Shown here one piece after another: positions 27,307 to 36,730 of a stretch of 64,000 bases of DNA (positions are counted from its first letter, which is position 1; every line of letters begins with the position of its first letter). The notes beneath the pieces were generated by a model. The model was not told the DNA's origin. It made no database searches and worked only from the letters and a program-made list of their open reading frames with translations. Source of the DNA: Ralstonia thomasii (lineage in GTDB: Bacteria > Pseudomonadota > Gammaproteobacteria > Burkholderiales > Burkholderiaceae); the NCBI RefSeq assembly GCF_958405895.1, contig NZ_CATZAR010000021.1; one strand, 5' to 3'. Made by a program: the position numbers and the translations under genes.

Positions 27307-27972
27307 TCAGTGAATGCCCAGCTCGACGAACAACTCGCCGTGGCGCGCCTTCTGGGCACCGAAGCGCAGGCGCGTGGCCTGCACCACGGTGCGCAGTTCG
27401 GCCAATGCGGTATCGAACACTTCGTTGATGATCACGTAGTCGGCCTCGGGCGCGTGCGCCATCTCGGAGCCCGCCGCCAGCAGGCGGCGCACGATCACAT
27501 TCGGCTCGTCCTGACCGCGCTTCTTCAGACGTTCTTCCAGCGCAGGGAGCGACGGCGGCAGGATGAAGATTTCGACGGCATTGGAAAAACGCTGATGCAC
27601 CTGTTGAGCGCCCTGCCAGTCGATCTCGAGCAGCACGTCGGTGCCGGCGCGCATCTGTTCTTCGATCCACACGCGCGAAGTGGCGTAGTAGTTGCCGTGT
27701 ACCTCGGCCCATTCGAGAAACTCGCCGCGATCACGACAAGCCTTGAACTCCTCGACGGTCATGAAGTTGTACTCGCGGCCGTGCTGCTCGCCCGGACGCG
27801 GCTTGCGCGTCGTAGCTGAGACCGACAGGCGAATCGACGAATCCTGCGCCAGCAGCGCATTCACCAGCGTCGACTTGCCGGCGCCGGACGGTGCCACGAC
27901 CATGAACAGGCTGCCGGGAAAATGATTCTCGATGGGCGTATCAACGGCAGAGTGCGCTTGAGAGGATGGCAT
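27307..27972 (-). CDS. gmk: Guanylate kinase
   Basis: 221 residues. Phosphorylates GMP to GDP. P-loop APSGAGKST at about 27-35 and the GMP-binding segments SATTRKPRPGE and GREYNFM. The N-terminus is about 15 residues longer than E. coli Gmk. First of the gmk-rpoZ-spoT stringent-response block, 22 bases after yicC. Confidence 0.96.
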   Translation of the reverse strand: MPSSQAHSAVDTPIENHFPGSLFMVVAPSGAGKSTLVNALLAQDSSIRLSVSATTRKPRPGEQHGREYNFMTVEEFKACRDRGEFLEWAEVHGNYYATSRVWIEEQMRAGTDVLLEIDWQGAQQVHQRFSNAVEIFILPPSLPALEERLKKRGQDEPNVIVRRLLAAGSEMAHAPEADYVIINEVFDTALAELRTVVQATRLRFGAQKARHGELFVELGIH

Positions 27973-27994
27973 GTTCTGGTTCTATCGTTTCAAG

Positions 27995-28930
27995 TTATTC
28001 GAGGTTCTGGACCTGCTCGCGCATCTGCTCGATGAGCAGCTTGAGTTCCATCGATGCATCGGCCAGTTCCTTGGCGGCGGCCTTCGAGCCGAGCGTATTC
28101 GCCTCGCGGTTCAACTCCTGCATCATGAAATCGAGGCGCTTGCCGATCTGGCCGCCCTTCTCCAGGATGTGGCGCGTCTCGCGCAGGTGCGCCTGGAGGC
28201 GCGAAAGTTCTTCGGCGATGTCGATGCGGATGCCGTAGACGGTAGCTTCCTGGCGGATGCGCTCCGACAGCTCGTCGCGCGTCAGTGCCGGCGTGCCTTC
28301 GGGCGCGGCCAGGCCAAACGCCTCGCGCAGGCGTTCGGTCAGCTTGTCCTGATGCTGCTGGATCAGGACCGGCACCATCGGCGTGAGCTTGTCGACGATG
28401 GCGAGCATTGCGTCAGCACGGTCGAGCAGCACGGCCTTGAGCGCATCGCCTTCGCGACGGCGCGATTCCAGAAGTTGCTTGAGCGCCTCTTTGGCGGCCT
28501 CGATCACGGCGTCGCGCAACGCGTCCTGTGTCAGTTGGGGCTCGGCCAGCACGCCGGGCCAGCGTAGGATTTCACCCATGCGCAGCGAACCCGATGCCGG
28601 CAGGTGGGGCGTGACCGCCTGCTCAAGCTTGGCCAGTTGTTGCAGCAGTTCCACATTGAGCGCTGCGACATCGCTGGCGGCTTCCTGGCGCTGCAGGTTG
28701 ATCCGGCACTCCAGCTTGCCGCGCGACAGTGCGCCCATCAGCATTTCGCGCAGGGCCGGCTCGAAGGCACGGCACTCTTCCGGCGCGCGGAACAGCAGAT
28801 CGAGGAAGCGCGAGTTCACGGTGCGGAACTCGACCGAGACGGTGGCGACGCTCCCGCTGGGTGCGCCATGGGCATCGGTAAAGGCTGCCTGGCGTGTGGC
28901 AACGCCGTAGCCGGTCATGCTGTGGATCAT
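27995..28930 (-). CDS. yicC: YicC-family endoribonuclease-like protein
   Basis: 311 residues. Opens with the family signature MIHSMTGYG and ends with the DUF1732-type C-terminus (LNREANTLGSKAAAKELADASMELKLLIEQMREQVQNLE). YicC proteins are reported endoribonucleases acting on small RNAs. Adjacent to gmk as in many proteobacteria. Confidence 0.92.
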   Translation of the reverse strand: MIHSMTGYGVATRQAAFTDAHGAPSGSVATVSVEFRTVNSRFLDLLFRAPEECRAFEPALREMLMGALSRGKLECRINLQRQEAASDVAALNVELLQQLAKLEQAVTPHLPASGSLRMGEILRWPGVLAEPQLTQDALRDAVIEAAKEALKQLLESRRREGDALKAVLLDRADAMLAIVDKLTPMVPVLIQQHQDKLTERLREAFGLAAPEGTPALTRDELSERIRQEATVYGIRIDIAEELSRLQAHLRETRHILEKGGQIGKRLDFMMQELNREANTLGSKAAAKELADASMELKLLIEQMREQVQNLE

Positions 28931-29081
28931 GGAATCGTGGTGTGTTGTTCTTGATCGAGTCGGAAAATCCGGCGGCGGTTATTTAACGCCCGGAATTGGC
29001 GGGGAATCCCCCACCTTTTGTCGCTTTACAACGTGTGGACTGGTCAGGGAGAATCCGACAGCCATTTCGCCACACAAACCC

Positions 29082-30107
29082 ATGACAGAGTCAAAAGGCT
29101 CAGGACAGCCACGCAGTGCACCGTTGCCGGTCGGCACCTTGCTGTCCAATTATCGTATTGTAAAGAAGTTGGCCAGCGGGGGGTTCAGCTTCGTCTATCT
29201 CGCCACCGACGAACATGGGACGCCGGTGGCTGTGAAGGAATACCTGCCGTCTTCGCTGGCCCGTCGCGCGCCCGGCGAATTGATTCCTGTCGTGCCCGAA
29301 GAAAGCGCGAGTGCGTTCCGCCTGGGGCTCAAGTACTTTTTTGAAGAAGGCCGGTCACTGGCCAAGATTTCCCACCCTGCCATCGTGCGCGTGCTCAATT
29401 TCTTTCGGGAAAACGGCACCGTCTATATGGTGATGACGTATGAGCAGGGTAAAACGCTGCAGGAACACATCCTCACCGCGCGCCAGCAAGGCAAGCTGAA
29501 GATGCTGCGCGAGCGCTTCATCCGCCAGGTCTTCCATGACCTGATGAGCGGGCTGCGCGAAGTCCACATCCACAAGCTGCTGCACCTCGATATCAAGCCC
29601 GGCAATATCTACCTGCGCGAAGATTTTTCGCCGATCCTGCTCGATTTCGGCGCTGCACGGCAGACGCTCACCGCCGAAGCCTCGCGCTTCCAGCCGATGT
29701 ACACGCCGGGCTTTGCCGCACCGGAGCTGTACCGCAAGCACAACGAGCTGGGCCCGTGGACGGACATCTATAGCATCGGCGCCACCATCTATGCCTGCAT
29801 GGCCGGCACGCCGCCCCAGGAAGCCACGCAGCGCGAGAAAGACGACAAGCTGGAAGAAGGCCTGGAGCGCCTGCGCAAGGTCTACACAGCCAGCCTGATC
29901 GATCTGGTTGGCTGGTGCCTGAAGATGAAGCCTGAAGAGCGCCCGCAGAGCGTGTTCCGCCTGCAAAAGGTGCTGCGTGAAGAAAGCAACGCGCTGACCG
30001 AGTTGCAAGCGTTGACCGCCATCACACAGGGTGGCCCGGTGCCGGAAGAAAAAGAGGCGTTGACAACGCGTTTCATGAGCCGGCTGTTGCGCCGCCGGGA
30101 CAGTTGA
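29082..30107 (+). CDS. Cytoplasmic Ser/Thr protein kinase
   Basis: 341 residues with one Hanks-type kinase domain (about 22-290). Gly loop ASGGFSFVY (31-39), Lys52 in VAVKEY, catalytic loop HLDIKPGN (Asp170, Lys172, Asn175) and DFG at 188-190, so all core residues are present. No transmembrane helix, sensor domain or PASTA repeat. Followed 105 bases later by a PP2C phosphatase, so the two likely form a reversible phosphorylation pair. Substrates unknown; a role with T6SS is only a guess from the distant vgrG. Confidence 0.9.
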   Translation: MTESKGSGQPRSAPLPVGTLLSNYRIVKKLASGGFSFVYLATDEHGTPVAVKEYLPSSLARRAPGELIPVVPEESASAFRLGLKYFFEEGRSLAKISHPAIVRVLNFFRENGTVYMVMTYEQGKTLQEHILTARQQGKLKMLRERFIRQVFHDLMSGLREVHIHKLLHLDIKPGNIYLREDFSPILLDFGAARQTLTAEASRFQPMYTPGFAAPELYRKHNELGPWTDIYSIGATIYACMAGTPPQEATQREKDDKLEEGLERLRKVYTASLIDLVGWCLKMKPEERPQSVFRLQKVLREESNALTELQALTAITQGGPVPEEKEALTTRFMSRLLRRRDS

Positions 30108-30212
30108 CCGCCAAGCCGCCACCCATAGGCGGAGTATGATTCCAAAAGGTGCAACACTCGGCGGGACTAGCCGCTGCACCGCATCCCCTCACCGAATACT
30201 CATCTAGCCGCA

Positions 30213-31127
30213 ATGCGATTCTCGGTTTATCAGGAAAGCAAGAAAGGCGCGCGACGCGTCAACCAGGACCGCATGGGCTACTGCTTCACGCGCGACGCCA
30301 TGTTGATGGTGCTCTGCGACGGCCTGGGCGGGCATTCGCTGGGCGAAGTTGCTGCCCAGCAGGCGCTGCAGACCATGGCGCGCCAGTTCCAGCGCCACGC
30401 ACGTCCGTCGATCCGCAATCCGCGTGATTTCCTGCACGAGAGCATCATGCTCGCGCACCGCGACATCCACCGCTATGCCGAGACGAACGGCCTGCCGGAT
30501 GCGCCGCGCACGACAATCGTCTGCGCGCTCGCCCAGCGCGGCTCGCTGCACTGGGCGCACGCCGGCGATTCGCGCATGTATTTGATGCGCAAAGGTGAAC
30601 TGGTGACGCGCACGCGCGATCACTCCAAGATCGAGAACCTGCTGCAACAAGACCGTGTACTGCCGATGCAGGTCGCGAACCACCCCGAGCGCAACAAGAT
30701 CTACAACTGCCTGGGCTCGCCCAATCTGCCGCTGATCGACATCGGCGGGCCGGTGAACCTTGAGCCAGGCGACGTCGCCATGCTGTGCTCCGACGGACTG
30801 TGGGGCAGCGTGCAGGAAGACGAACTGATCGACACCTGCACAAGCTTCTCGGTCACGCAGGCGATTCCTGAGCTGATTGCCCGCGCATTGCGCAATGCCG
30901 GCGACTCGGCAGACAACACCACCGCCATCTCCATGATGTGGGAGCTGGACGCTGTGACCACTACGCAGGATTCGGTGCAGACTGACACCCTCCCGCTAAA
31001 CGCCTTCACCACGTCCATCCTGGACGCGCCGCAAAGCGAATCGGGGCTGATGTCGGAAGAGGAAATCGAGCGCTCCATCGCTGAAATCCGCGCCGCCATC
31101 GACAAGACCAGCAATCTGACGCGCTAA
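30213..31127 (+). CDS. PP2C-family Ser/Thr protein phosphatase
   Basis: 304 residues. PPM/PP2C metal-binding motifs are intact: DGLGG at about 36-40, AGDSRMY, CSDGLWG and DNTTAI. The last ~65 residues, after the catalytic core, are Ser/Thr/Glu-rich and end in a predicted helix, possibly a regulatory tail. Probably counteracts the preceding kinase. Confidence 0.9.
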   Translation: MRFSVYQESKKGARRVNQDRMGYCFTRDAMLMVLCDGLGGHSLGEVAAQQALQTMARQFQRHARPSIRNPRDFLHESIMLAHRDIHRYAETNGLPDAPRTTIVCALAQRGSLHWAHAGDSRMYLMRKGELVTRTRDHSKIENLLQQDRVLPMQVANHPERNKIYNCLGSPNLPLIDIGGPVNLEPGDVAMLCSDGLWGSVQEDELIDTCTSFSVTQAIPELIARALRNAGDSADNTTAISMMWELDAVTTTQDSVQTDTLPLNAFTTSILDAPQSESGLMSEEEIERSIAEIRAAIDKTSNLTR

Positions 31128-31223
31128 GCGCCACAGCGCAGACCCCCTCCTCCGGCCCGCCCTGCCAAGCGCAGCGCGGGCCGGTATCATGTTGGGCTAT
31201 CCGTTTCTTAAGCGAGACCCCAC

Positions 31224-31940
31224 ATGCGACCCAGCGGCCGCCAGCCCGACCAACTCCGCCCTGTCACCCTCACCCGCAAGTTCACGCGCCATGCCGAAGG
31301 CTCGGTGCTGGTGTGCTTTGGCGACACGCAAGTGCTCTGCACGGCCAGCGTGCTGCCCAAGGTGCCGCCGCACAAGAAGGGCAGCGGCGAGGGCTGGGTG
31401 ACAGCCGAATACGGCATGCTGCCGCGCTCGACGCACACGCGCTCCGACCGCGAGGCCGCACGCGGCAAGCAGAGCGGCCGCACGCAGGAAATCCAGCGCC
31501 TGATCGGCCGCGCGATGCGTACAGTGTTCGATCTGCGCGCGCTGGGCGAGCACACGCTGCATCTCGACTGCGACGTGCTGCAGGCCGATGGCGGCACGCG
31601 CACGGCCAGCATTACCGGCGCGTTCGTCGCGGCATACGACGCTGTCTCGGTCATGCGCGAAAAGGGCCAGTTGGTGGGCGACCCGGTCCGCGACTTCGTG
31701 GCAGCCGTATCGGTCGGGGTGGTCGACGGCGTACCGGTGCTCGATCTGGACTACCCCGAAGACTCCGCCTGCGATACCGACATGAACGTCGTCATGACCG
31801 GCAGTGGCGGCTTTGTGGAAGTGCAAGGCACCGCGGAAGGCACGCCGTTCTCGCGTGCCGAAATGGATGCAATGCTGGGCTTGGCCGATCAAGGCATCCG
31901 CACGCTGATCAGCCTGCAGAAGCAGGCGCTGGGCCTGTGA
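31224..31940 (+). CDS. rph: Ribonuclease PH
   Basis: 238 residues. Phosphorolytic trimming of tRNA 3' ends. N-terminal MRPSGRQPDQLRPV and the GSGEGWVTAEYGMLPRSTHTR segment are family signatures. Near-overlaps rdgB, the usual proteobacterial arrangement. Confidence 0.97.
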   Translation: MRPSGRQPDQLRPVTLTRKFTRHAEGSVLVCFGDTQVLCTASVLPKVPPHKKGSGEGWVTAEYGMLPRSTHTRSDREAARGKQSGRTQEIQRLIGRAMRTVFDLRALGEHTLHLDCDVLQADGGTRTASITGAFVAAYDAVSVMREKGQLVGDPVRDFVAAVSVGVVDGVPVLDLDYPEDSACDTDMNVVMTGSGGFVEVQGTAEGTPFSRAEMDAMLGLADQGIRTLISLQKQALGL

Positions 31941-31951
31941 TCGACACGGCC

Positions 31952-32557
31952 ATGCGCAAGATCGTTCTCGCATCAAACAACGCCGGCAAGCTGGCCGAGT
32001 TCAACACGCTGCTGGGCACCCTCGGGTTCGACGTGACGCCGCAAGGCGCGCTCGGCATTCCCGAGGCGGAAGAGCCCTATGCGACGTTCGTTGAAAACGC
32101 GCTCACCAAGGCGCGCCACGCGAGCCGTGCGTCGGGCCTGCCTGCGTTGGCAGACGACTCCGGCATCTGCGTGCATGCGTTGGGCGGCGCGCCGGGCGTG
32201 TATTCCGCGCGCTATGCGCAACTGGTGGGCGAGCCCAAATCGGACGCCGCCAACAACGCCCGCCTCGTCCGCGAACTGGTCGGCAAAGCGGATCGCGGAG
32301 CACACTATGTTTGCGTGCTTGTCTACGTGCGCCATGCCGATGACCCGCAGCCGATCATTGCCGAAGGCAACTGGTTTGGCGAGGTGATCGACACACCGCG
32401 CGGCGACGGCGGCTTCGGCTACGACCCACACTTCCTGCTGCCCAATCTCGGCAAGACCGCCGCCGAACTGACCAAGGCCGAGAAGAACAGCGTGAGCCAT
32501 CGTGCACAAGCCCTCGCGCAGCTCGTCGAACGGCTGCGCACCTTTGAAAACGCCTGA
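31952..32557 (+). CDS. rdgB: Non-canonical purine NTP pyrophosphatase (XTP/dITP)
   Basis: 201 residues. Removes ITP, dITP and XTP from the nucleotide pool. IVLASNNAGKLAEF at the N-terminus and DDSGICVHALGGAPGVYSARYA are the HAM1/RdgB motifs. A GTG five codons upstream (31937) overlaps the rph stop and is an alternative start. Confidence 0.96.
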   Translation: MRKIVLASNNAGKLAEFNTLLGTLGFDVTPQGALGIPEAEEPYATFVENALTKARHASRASGLPALADDSGICVHALGGAPGVYSARYAQLVGEPKSDAANNARLVRELVGKADRGAHYVCVLVYVRHADDPQPIIAEGNWFGEVIDTPRGDGGFGYDPHFLLPNLGKTAAELTKAEKNSVSHRAQALAQLVERLRTFENA

Positions 32558-32564
32558 CGTTCCG

Positions 32565-33833
32565 ATGATCCCGATTTACCCCGCCGGCGCAGCCAAGACG
32601 CCTGCCGCGACTGCCGCTGAGACCGGTGACAAGGTCACCTCCGTCTTCCTGCAGCCGGGCAAGATCAACTTGCCCGCTTCGCCGCCGCTGTCCTTGTACG
32701 TGCACGTGCCGTGGTGCGTACGCAAGTGTCCGTACTGCGATTTCAACTCGCATGCGGAGCCGGAACAGGGCATCCCGGAAGAGCGCTTTCTGGCTGCCGT
32801 GCGGCAAGACCTGGAAGCCGCGCTGCCGATGGTGTGGGGCCGGCATGTGCACACGATCTTCATCGGGGGCGGTACGCCGAGCTTGTTGTCGGCGCAAGGG
32901 CTGGACCGCTTGCTGTCGGACATCCGCATGCTGCTGCCAGTTGACGCCGACGCCGAGATCACGATGGAGGCCAACCCGGGCACGTTCGAGGCAGAACGCT
33001 TCCGTAGCTACCGCGCCAGCGGCGTGAACCGCCTGTCGATCGGCATCCAGAGCTTCAACGACGCATACCTGCAGGCGCTAGGCCGCATCCACAGCGCCGC
33101 TGAAGCGCGCGCCGCCATCGACATGGCCCGCGCGCATTTCGACAACATCAACCTCGACCTGATGTTCGCGCTGCCGGGCCAGACACTTGCCGAGTGCGAG
33201 GCCGATGTTGAGGCCGCGTTGTCGTTCGATACGAATCACGTGTCGCTGTACCACCTGACGCTGGAGCCGAACACCTACTTCGCCAAGTACCCGCCCGCGC
33301 TGCCGGATGACGACGCGGCGTTTGCAATGCAGGACTGGATTCACGCGCGGTTGGCAGCGGCAGGCTACGAGCACTACGAGGTGTCGGCATACGCCAAGGC
33401 CGGCAAGCGCTGCAAGCACAACCTGAACTACTGGCAATTCGGCGATTACCTCGGCATTGGCCCGGGCGCACACGGCAAGCTCAGTTTTCCGCACCGGGTC
33501 ATCCGCGAGATGCGGCACAAGCATCCGGACACGTATCTGCGCCAGGCCGAGACTGCGGGCGGTGCGGCCGTCATGCAGGAGCAGCGCGAAGTCGACGCTG
33601 CCGACCTGCCGTTCGAGTTCATGCTCAATGCGCTGCGACTGACGGACGGTTTTCCCGTCACGCTGTTCCAGGAACGCACGGGCCTGCCGCTGCGCTCCAT
33701 TGAGCGACAACTCGACGCCGCCGAGCAGCGCGGCCTGCTGACGCGCGACCATGTCGCCATCCGCCCGACCGAACTGGGACAGCGATTCCTCAACGATTTG
33801 CAGGAATTGTTCTTGGCCGACGACGAAAACTGA
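32565..33833 (+). CDS. hemW: Radical-SAM heme chaperone HemW
   Basis: 422 residues. Cluster motif CVRKCPYCDF (C51, C55, C58) and the HemW-type segment HNLNYWQFGDYLGIGPGAHG. It lacks features of oxygen-independent coproporphyrinogen oxidase HemN, so heme chaperone is the better call. The first ~35 residues precede the conserved YVHVPWC and may be shorter in vivo. Ends the rph-rdgB-hemW operon. Confidence 0.93.
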   Translation: MIPIYPAGAAKTPAATAAETGDKVTSVFLQPGKINLPASPPLSLYVHVPWCVRKCPYCDFNSHAEPEQGIPEERFLAAVRQDLEAALPMVWGRHVHTIFIGGGTPSLLSAQGLDRLLSDIRMLLPVDADAEITMEANPGTFEAERFRSYRASGVNRLSIGIQSFNDAYLQALGRIHSAAEARAAIDMARAHFDNINLDLMFALPGQTLAECEADVEAALSFDTNHVSLYHLTLEPNTYFAKYPPALPDDDAAFAMQDWIHARLAAAGYEHYEVSAYAKAGKRCKHNLNYWQFGDYLGIGPGAHGKLSFPHRVIREMRHKHPDTYLRQAETAGGAAVMQEQREVDAADLPFEFMLNALRLTDGFPVTLFQERTGLPLRSIERQLDAAEQRGLLTRDHVAIRPTELGQRFLNDLQELFLADDEN

Positions 33834-33866
33834 CGGTACCCGGTGCCAAGTTGCGCCAGGTACCGT
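33833..33866 (+). terminator. Hairpin after hemW
   Basis: acggtacc (33833-33840) and ggtaccgt (33859-33866) pair perfectly, with an inner five-pair stem. It is followed by tacaat rather than a T run, so it is terminator-like at best. Confidence 0.5.
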
Positions 33867-33907
33867 TACAATGGCGCCCTTGCTCGCAACGAGCAGCGCA
33901 GTACGAA

Positions 33908-33997
33908 GGAAGCGTGGCCGAGTGGTTTAAGGCAGCAGTCTTGAAAACTGCCGATGGGGTGACCCATCCGTGAGTTCGAATCTCACCGCTTCCGCCA
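33908..33997 (+). tRNA. tRNA-Ser(TGA), prophage attachment site
   Basis: 90 bases with a long variable arm and encoded CCA. Acceptor ggaagcg/cgcttcc, anticodon loop ctTGAaa. The integrase gene starts 150 bases beyond its 3' end and points away, so its 3' half is the likely attB/attL core. Confidence 0.96.
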
Positions 33998-34004
33998 CAA
34001 CTCA

Positions 34005-34034
34005 TTCCGTAGGGTTCCGATAAATTCCGAGAAA
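34005..34034 (+). repeat. Three TTCCG repeats phased at 10 bp near attL
   Basis: TTCCG occurs at 34005, 34015 and 34025, exactly one helical turn apart, starting eight bases after the tRNA. Candidate arm-type sites for the integrase or an excisionase. Confidence 0.45.
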
Positions 34035-34146
34035 CGTCAGAGAACCCAAGCAGTAGCAAGGTTTTGGGGGTATTTCTCTTCTTGCCGGTTCCAGACCACT
34101 CCGACACAATCCACCCATCGAACAGGGGTGAGAACGGGGGTTGGAA

Positions 34147-35400
34147 ATGGCGGCACGGCAACTGCATCGGCTGACGGCGCTCAAGATCGGCAAGCTGGAC
34201 GCGCCGGGGCAATATCCGGATGGCGGTAACCTCCATTTCCAGATTTCTGCCACTGGCTCGCGCTCCTGGATCTTCAAGTTCACCCTGCGCGGCCGATCGC
34301 GAGAAATGGGGTTAGGCCCCCTTTCCTCGGTCTCACTGGCAGCTGCCCGCGCCGAAGCCGCGAAATGTCGTGACCTACTTCGGGAGGGAATCGACCCGAT
34401 CGAAGCTCGGAACGCTGAGCAGAGGAAGCGCGCCCTCGAAACATCCGGGCCGCGCCTGTTCCGTGTGGCCTCGGCTGACTACATCTCCCAACACCGCGCC
34501 GGCTGGAAGAACGCGAAACACGCTCAGCAGTGGGAAAACACGCTGGCGACATACGCCAACCCGATACTCGGCGATCAGGACGTGCGCGACGTAGACACCG
34601 CCATGATCGTGCGCGTGCTGCAGCCGATCTGGATCTCGAAGCGGGAAACCGCGTTCCGGCTGCGCGGCCGGCTGGAATGCATCCTTGACGCCGAAAAGGC
34701 TCTCGGGCACCGGGAAGGCGAGAATCCGGCGCGCTGGCGCGGCCATCTCGACAAGCTGCTGCCGAAGCAGAATCGCCGCAAGAAGATCAAGCACCACCCG
34801 GCGCTGCCGTGGCAGGAGCTGCCGGAATTCATGAGGGAACTGCGCGCCGTGGCGGATTCAACCGCCCGCATGCTGGAGCACCTGATCCTGACAGCAGTGC
34901 GCACGCAGGAAGTACTGTATGCGCGCCCAGAAGAGTTTGCGATGGACTATCGCGTCTGGACGGTGCCAGGCGAGCGGATGAAGATGGAGCTGCCGCTCCG
35001 CGTGCCGATGGCTGACCGCCTAGTCGAACTGGTCACAGAGGCGATGAAGGGCGCGCGCGACGGCTGGCTGTACCCGGGCCGTAAGAAAGGGAAGCCGTAT
35101 TCGAACATGGCCATGCTGAAGGTGCTCGAGCGCATGGGATATGGCCACATCACCGTGCACGGATTCCGCTCGACCTTCCGGGACTGGGTGGCAGAATGCA
35201 CCGAATATGCCGACTCGCTTGCCGAAAAGGCCCTAGCCCACGCCATCCAGAACGAGAGCGAGGCGGCTTACCGCCGTGGTGACATGCTGGAGCGCCGCCG
35301 AAAGATGATGAGCGACTGGGCCAGATTCTGCTCCGGAGAGAGGGCGGCAATCATTTCTATCAGCCCGATGGGCAACGCGCCACTATCGGCGCACGGCTGA
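34147..35400 (+). CDS. int: Tyrosine-recombinase integrase (P4/tRNA type)
   Basis: 417 residues. N-terminal DUF4102-type arm-binding domain (about 5-95), core-binding domain (about 105-190) and catalytic domain with Arg252 (TAVRTQEV), His338 and Arg341 (HGFRSTFRDW), His365 (LAHAI) and Tyr375 nucleophile (SEAAYRRGD). The set is complete, so the enzyme should be active. It catalyses integration at the adjacent tRNA-Ser. Convergent with the lysis genes, whose last stop directly abuts. Confidence 0.95.
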   Translation: MAARQLHRLTALKIGKLDAPGQYPDGGNLHFQISATGSRSWIFKFTLRGRSREMGLGPLSSVSLAAARAEAAKCRDLLREGIDPIEARNAEQRKRALETSGPRLFRVASADYISQHRAGWKNAKHAQQWENTLATYANPILGDQDVRDVDTAMIVRVLQPIWISKRETAFRLRGRLECILDAEKALGHREGENPARWRGHLDKLLPKQNRRKKIKHHPALPWQELPEFMRELRAVADSTARMLEHLILTAVRTQEVLYARPEEFAMDYRVWTVPGERMKMELPLRVPMADRLVELVTEAMKGARDGWLYPGRKKGKPYSNMAMLKVLERMGYGHITVHGFRSTFRDWVAECTEYADSLAEKALAHAIQNESEAAYRRGDMLERRRKMMSDWARFCSGERAAIISISPMGNAPLSAHG

Positions 35401-35661
35401 TTAATCGGGAACCGTCGCATTCGCCCCATCGTCTGGATTAATCGACCGCGCGCAATGACCAGGTGGTCGACCGAATATTCCGATAACCCAGTCGATGACT
35501 CGGCAAAGCATACAGGCCCACCGTGCTCCTTTCTTCTGCGCCTTACCTGCACGCGACGACAACATCTCGTTTGCATCGCCACCCCAGAACACGTTGAGTC
35601 CCTCATCTCCCCATCGTAGCCAGTTCCACAAATAGCGCTTAAGGAAGGCGATGGCATTCAT
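35401..35661 (-). CDS. Small phage protein of the lysis region, 86 aa
   Basis: ATG at 35661 overlaps the holin stop (ATGA). The sequence FWGGDANEMLSSRAGKAQ followed by a Cys-containing segment recalls a widespread small phage family with a GG-x-x-DE-LSSRAG pattern found next to endolysins; function unknown. The 86 N-terminal codons of a longer in-frame ORF are a shadow of the holin gene. Confidence 0.75.
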   Translation of the reverse strand: MNAIAFLKRYLWNWLRWGDEGLNVFWGGDANEMLSSRAGKAQKKGARWACMLCRVIDWVIGIFGRPPGHCARSINPDDGANATVPD

Positions 35662-36248
35662 TGCGTTGTCCCGCTTTTCCCGTCCCCCTGGATCTGCATG
35701 CGCTGAAGTACACCGCGGTGCCATGCAGTGATACCCACCGCTGCACCGGGCACCGCTAGGATCATGGCAATGGCTGTGGCGAGTTGCGGCACCATGTTGA
35801 GTGCCGCCAGATCCTTTTGGATGATGGCGACGTAGAACAGATAGCAGACAAAGCACACTGCCACGAATGACCCGAGCCCTACCACAAAGCCGTTGAACGG
35901 GCGCCAGCCCTTCTGATACCACGATTCATTGGCAGAATTGGCAACCTCAGCCTGCATCGTGGTATTGACCGCTTGCACCTGTGCCGTGTCGGTGGCCAGT
36001 TCTGCCTTGGTCACGTCAGCGGCGATCTCTGCCAGATGCGCCTGCTGATCTAGCACCGCCTTTTGGAACTGAAACGCTAGATTCGGATCTGCCGCCAGTG
36101 CGGCCACCGTGGCGTCGGGTGACGACTGTCCTGTTACCTGTTGGGCAATGCCGACCACTTTGCCAGCAACTTCTTCGGCCTTCTGGCCGCCAAGCCAGCC
36201 GGCGATCATCGGCGCGAACTGCGCCAGTGCGAGAGCGATTGGAAGCAT
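35658..36248 (-). CDS. 3TM-type holin
   Basis: 196 residues. Fits the Holin_3TMs family: a short hydrophobic N-terminus, a long Ala/Gln-rich helical region with Glu/Asp, then the SWYQKGWRPFNGFVVGLGSF signature and two to three membrane helices (about 118-175). Would permeabilise the inner membrane for the endolysin. Its ATG shares one base with the endolysin stop (TGATG). Confidence 0.82.
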   Translation of the reverse strand: MLPIALALAQFAPMIAGWLGGQKAEEVAGKVVGIAQQVTGQSSPDATVAALAADPNLAFQFQKAVLDQQAHLAEIAADVTKAELATDTAQVQAVNTTMQAEVANSANESWYQKGWRPFNGFVVGLGSFVAVCFVCYLFYVAIIQKDLAALNMVPQLATAIAMILAVPGAAVGITAWHRGVLQRMQIQGDGKSGTTQ

Positions 36249-36730
36249 CACGCAGCTCCTTTCCAAAGGTTGTTGGCGATGCGGATTGCCCAGCCTCGCC
36301 CGAAGGTGAGCCACGTCTTGATGGCCGTGAAGTAACGCAGGCGGATCGAGTTCCAGCGCATCATGAAACGTAGGGGATCGGTCGCTTGCACTGCGGCGAT
36401 TGTCTGCGGTCCGAGCAGACCGTCGACCTTGGCGCCGGACGCGCCTTGCATCCAGATCACCGGATGACCACCGTTGTAGTTGGCATCGAAGATCTGAAAC
36501 GCCACACGCGGATCTAATTCATCGAGATGCAACGGATCCCAATAGAGCTTCTTGGCAATGGCTTTTGCCGTTACTTGGGGCAGTTCTCGCATCGGGCCGG
36601 TATAGCCACTTGCGCGGGCTACGCGGGCGGTGATGCCCCACATTGTTTCCCCTCCCGGGTCAGCCGGGTTGTTGCTGTAGCCGCCCTCATTCCCAATTAG
36701 GGCGTCAAAAGCATCATCAAAGCTACTCAC
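36248..36730 (-). CDS. Endolysin, glycoside hydrolase 108-type muramidase
   Basis: 160 residues. N-terminal GH108 domain with catalytic Glu in NEGGY (E15) and C-terminal peptidoglycan-binding region (LGPQTIAAVQ). Cleaves the glycan backbone. Starts with GTG (36730) after GAGAAGAAAG and overlaps the end of a 56-residue membrane protein gene by 8 bases. No signal-anchor helix, so it depends on the holin. Confidence 0.9.
   Translation of the reverse strand: MSSFDDAFDALIGNEGGYSNNPADPGGETMWGITARVARASGYTGPMRELPQVTAKAIAKKLYWDPLHLDELDPRVAFQIFDANYNGGHPVIWMQGASGAKVDGLLGPQTIAAVQATDPLRFMMRWNSIRLRYFTAIKTWLTFGRGWAIRIANNLWKGAA

Noticed and set aside
35662..35922. 86-codon N-terminal extension of the lysis-region gene
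   Set aside because: It overlaps the holin gene in another frame and lacks family sequence; the start at 35661 overlaps the holin stop as in phage operons.
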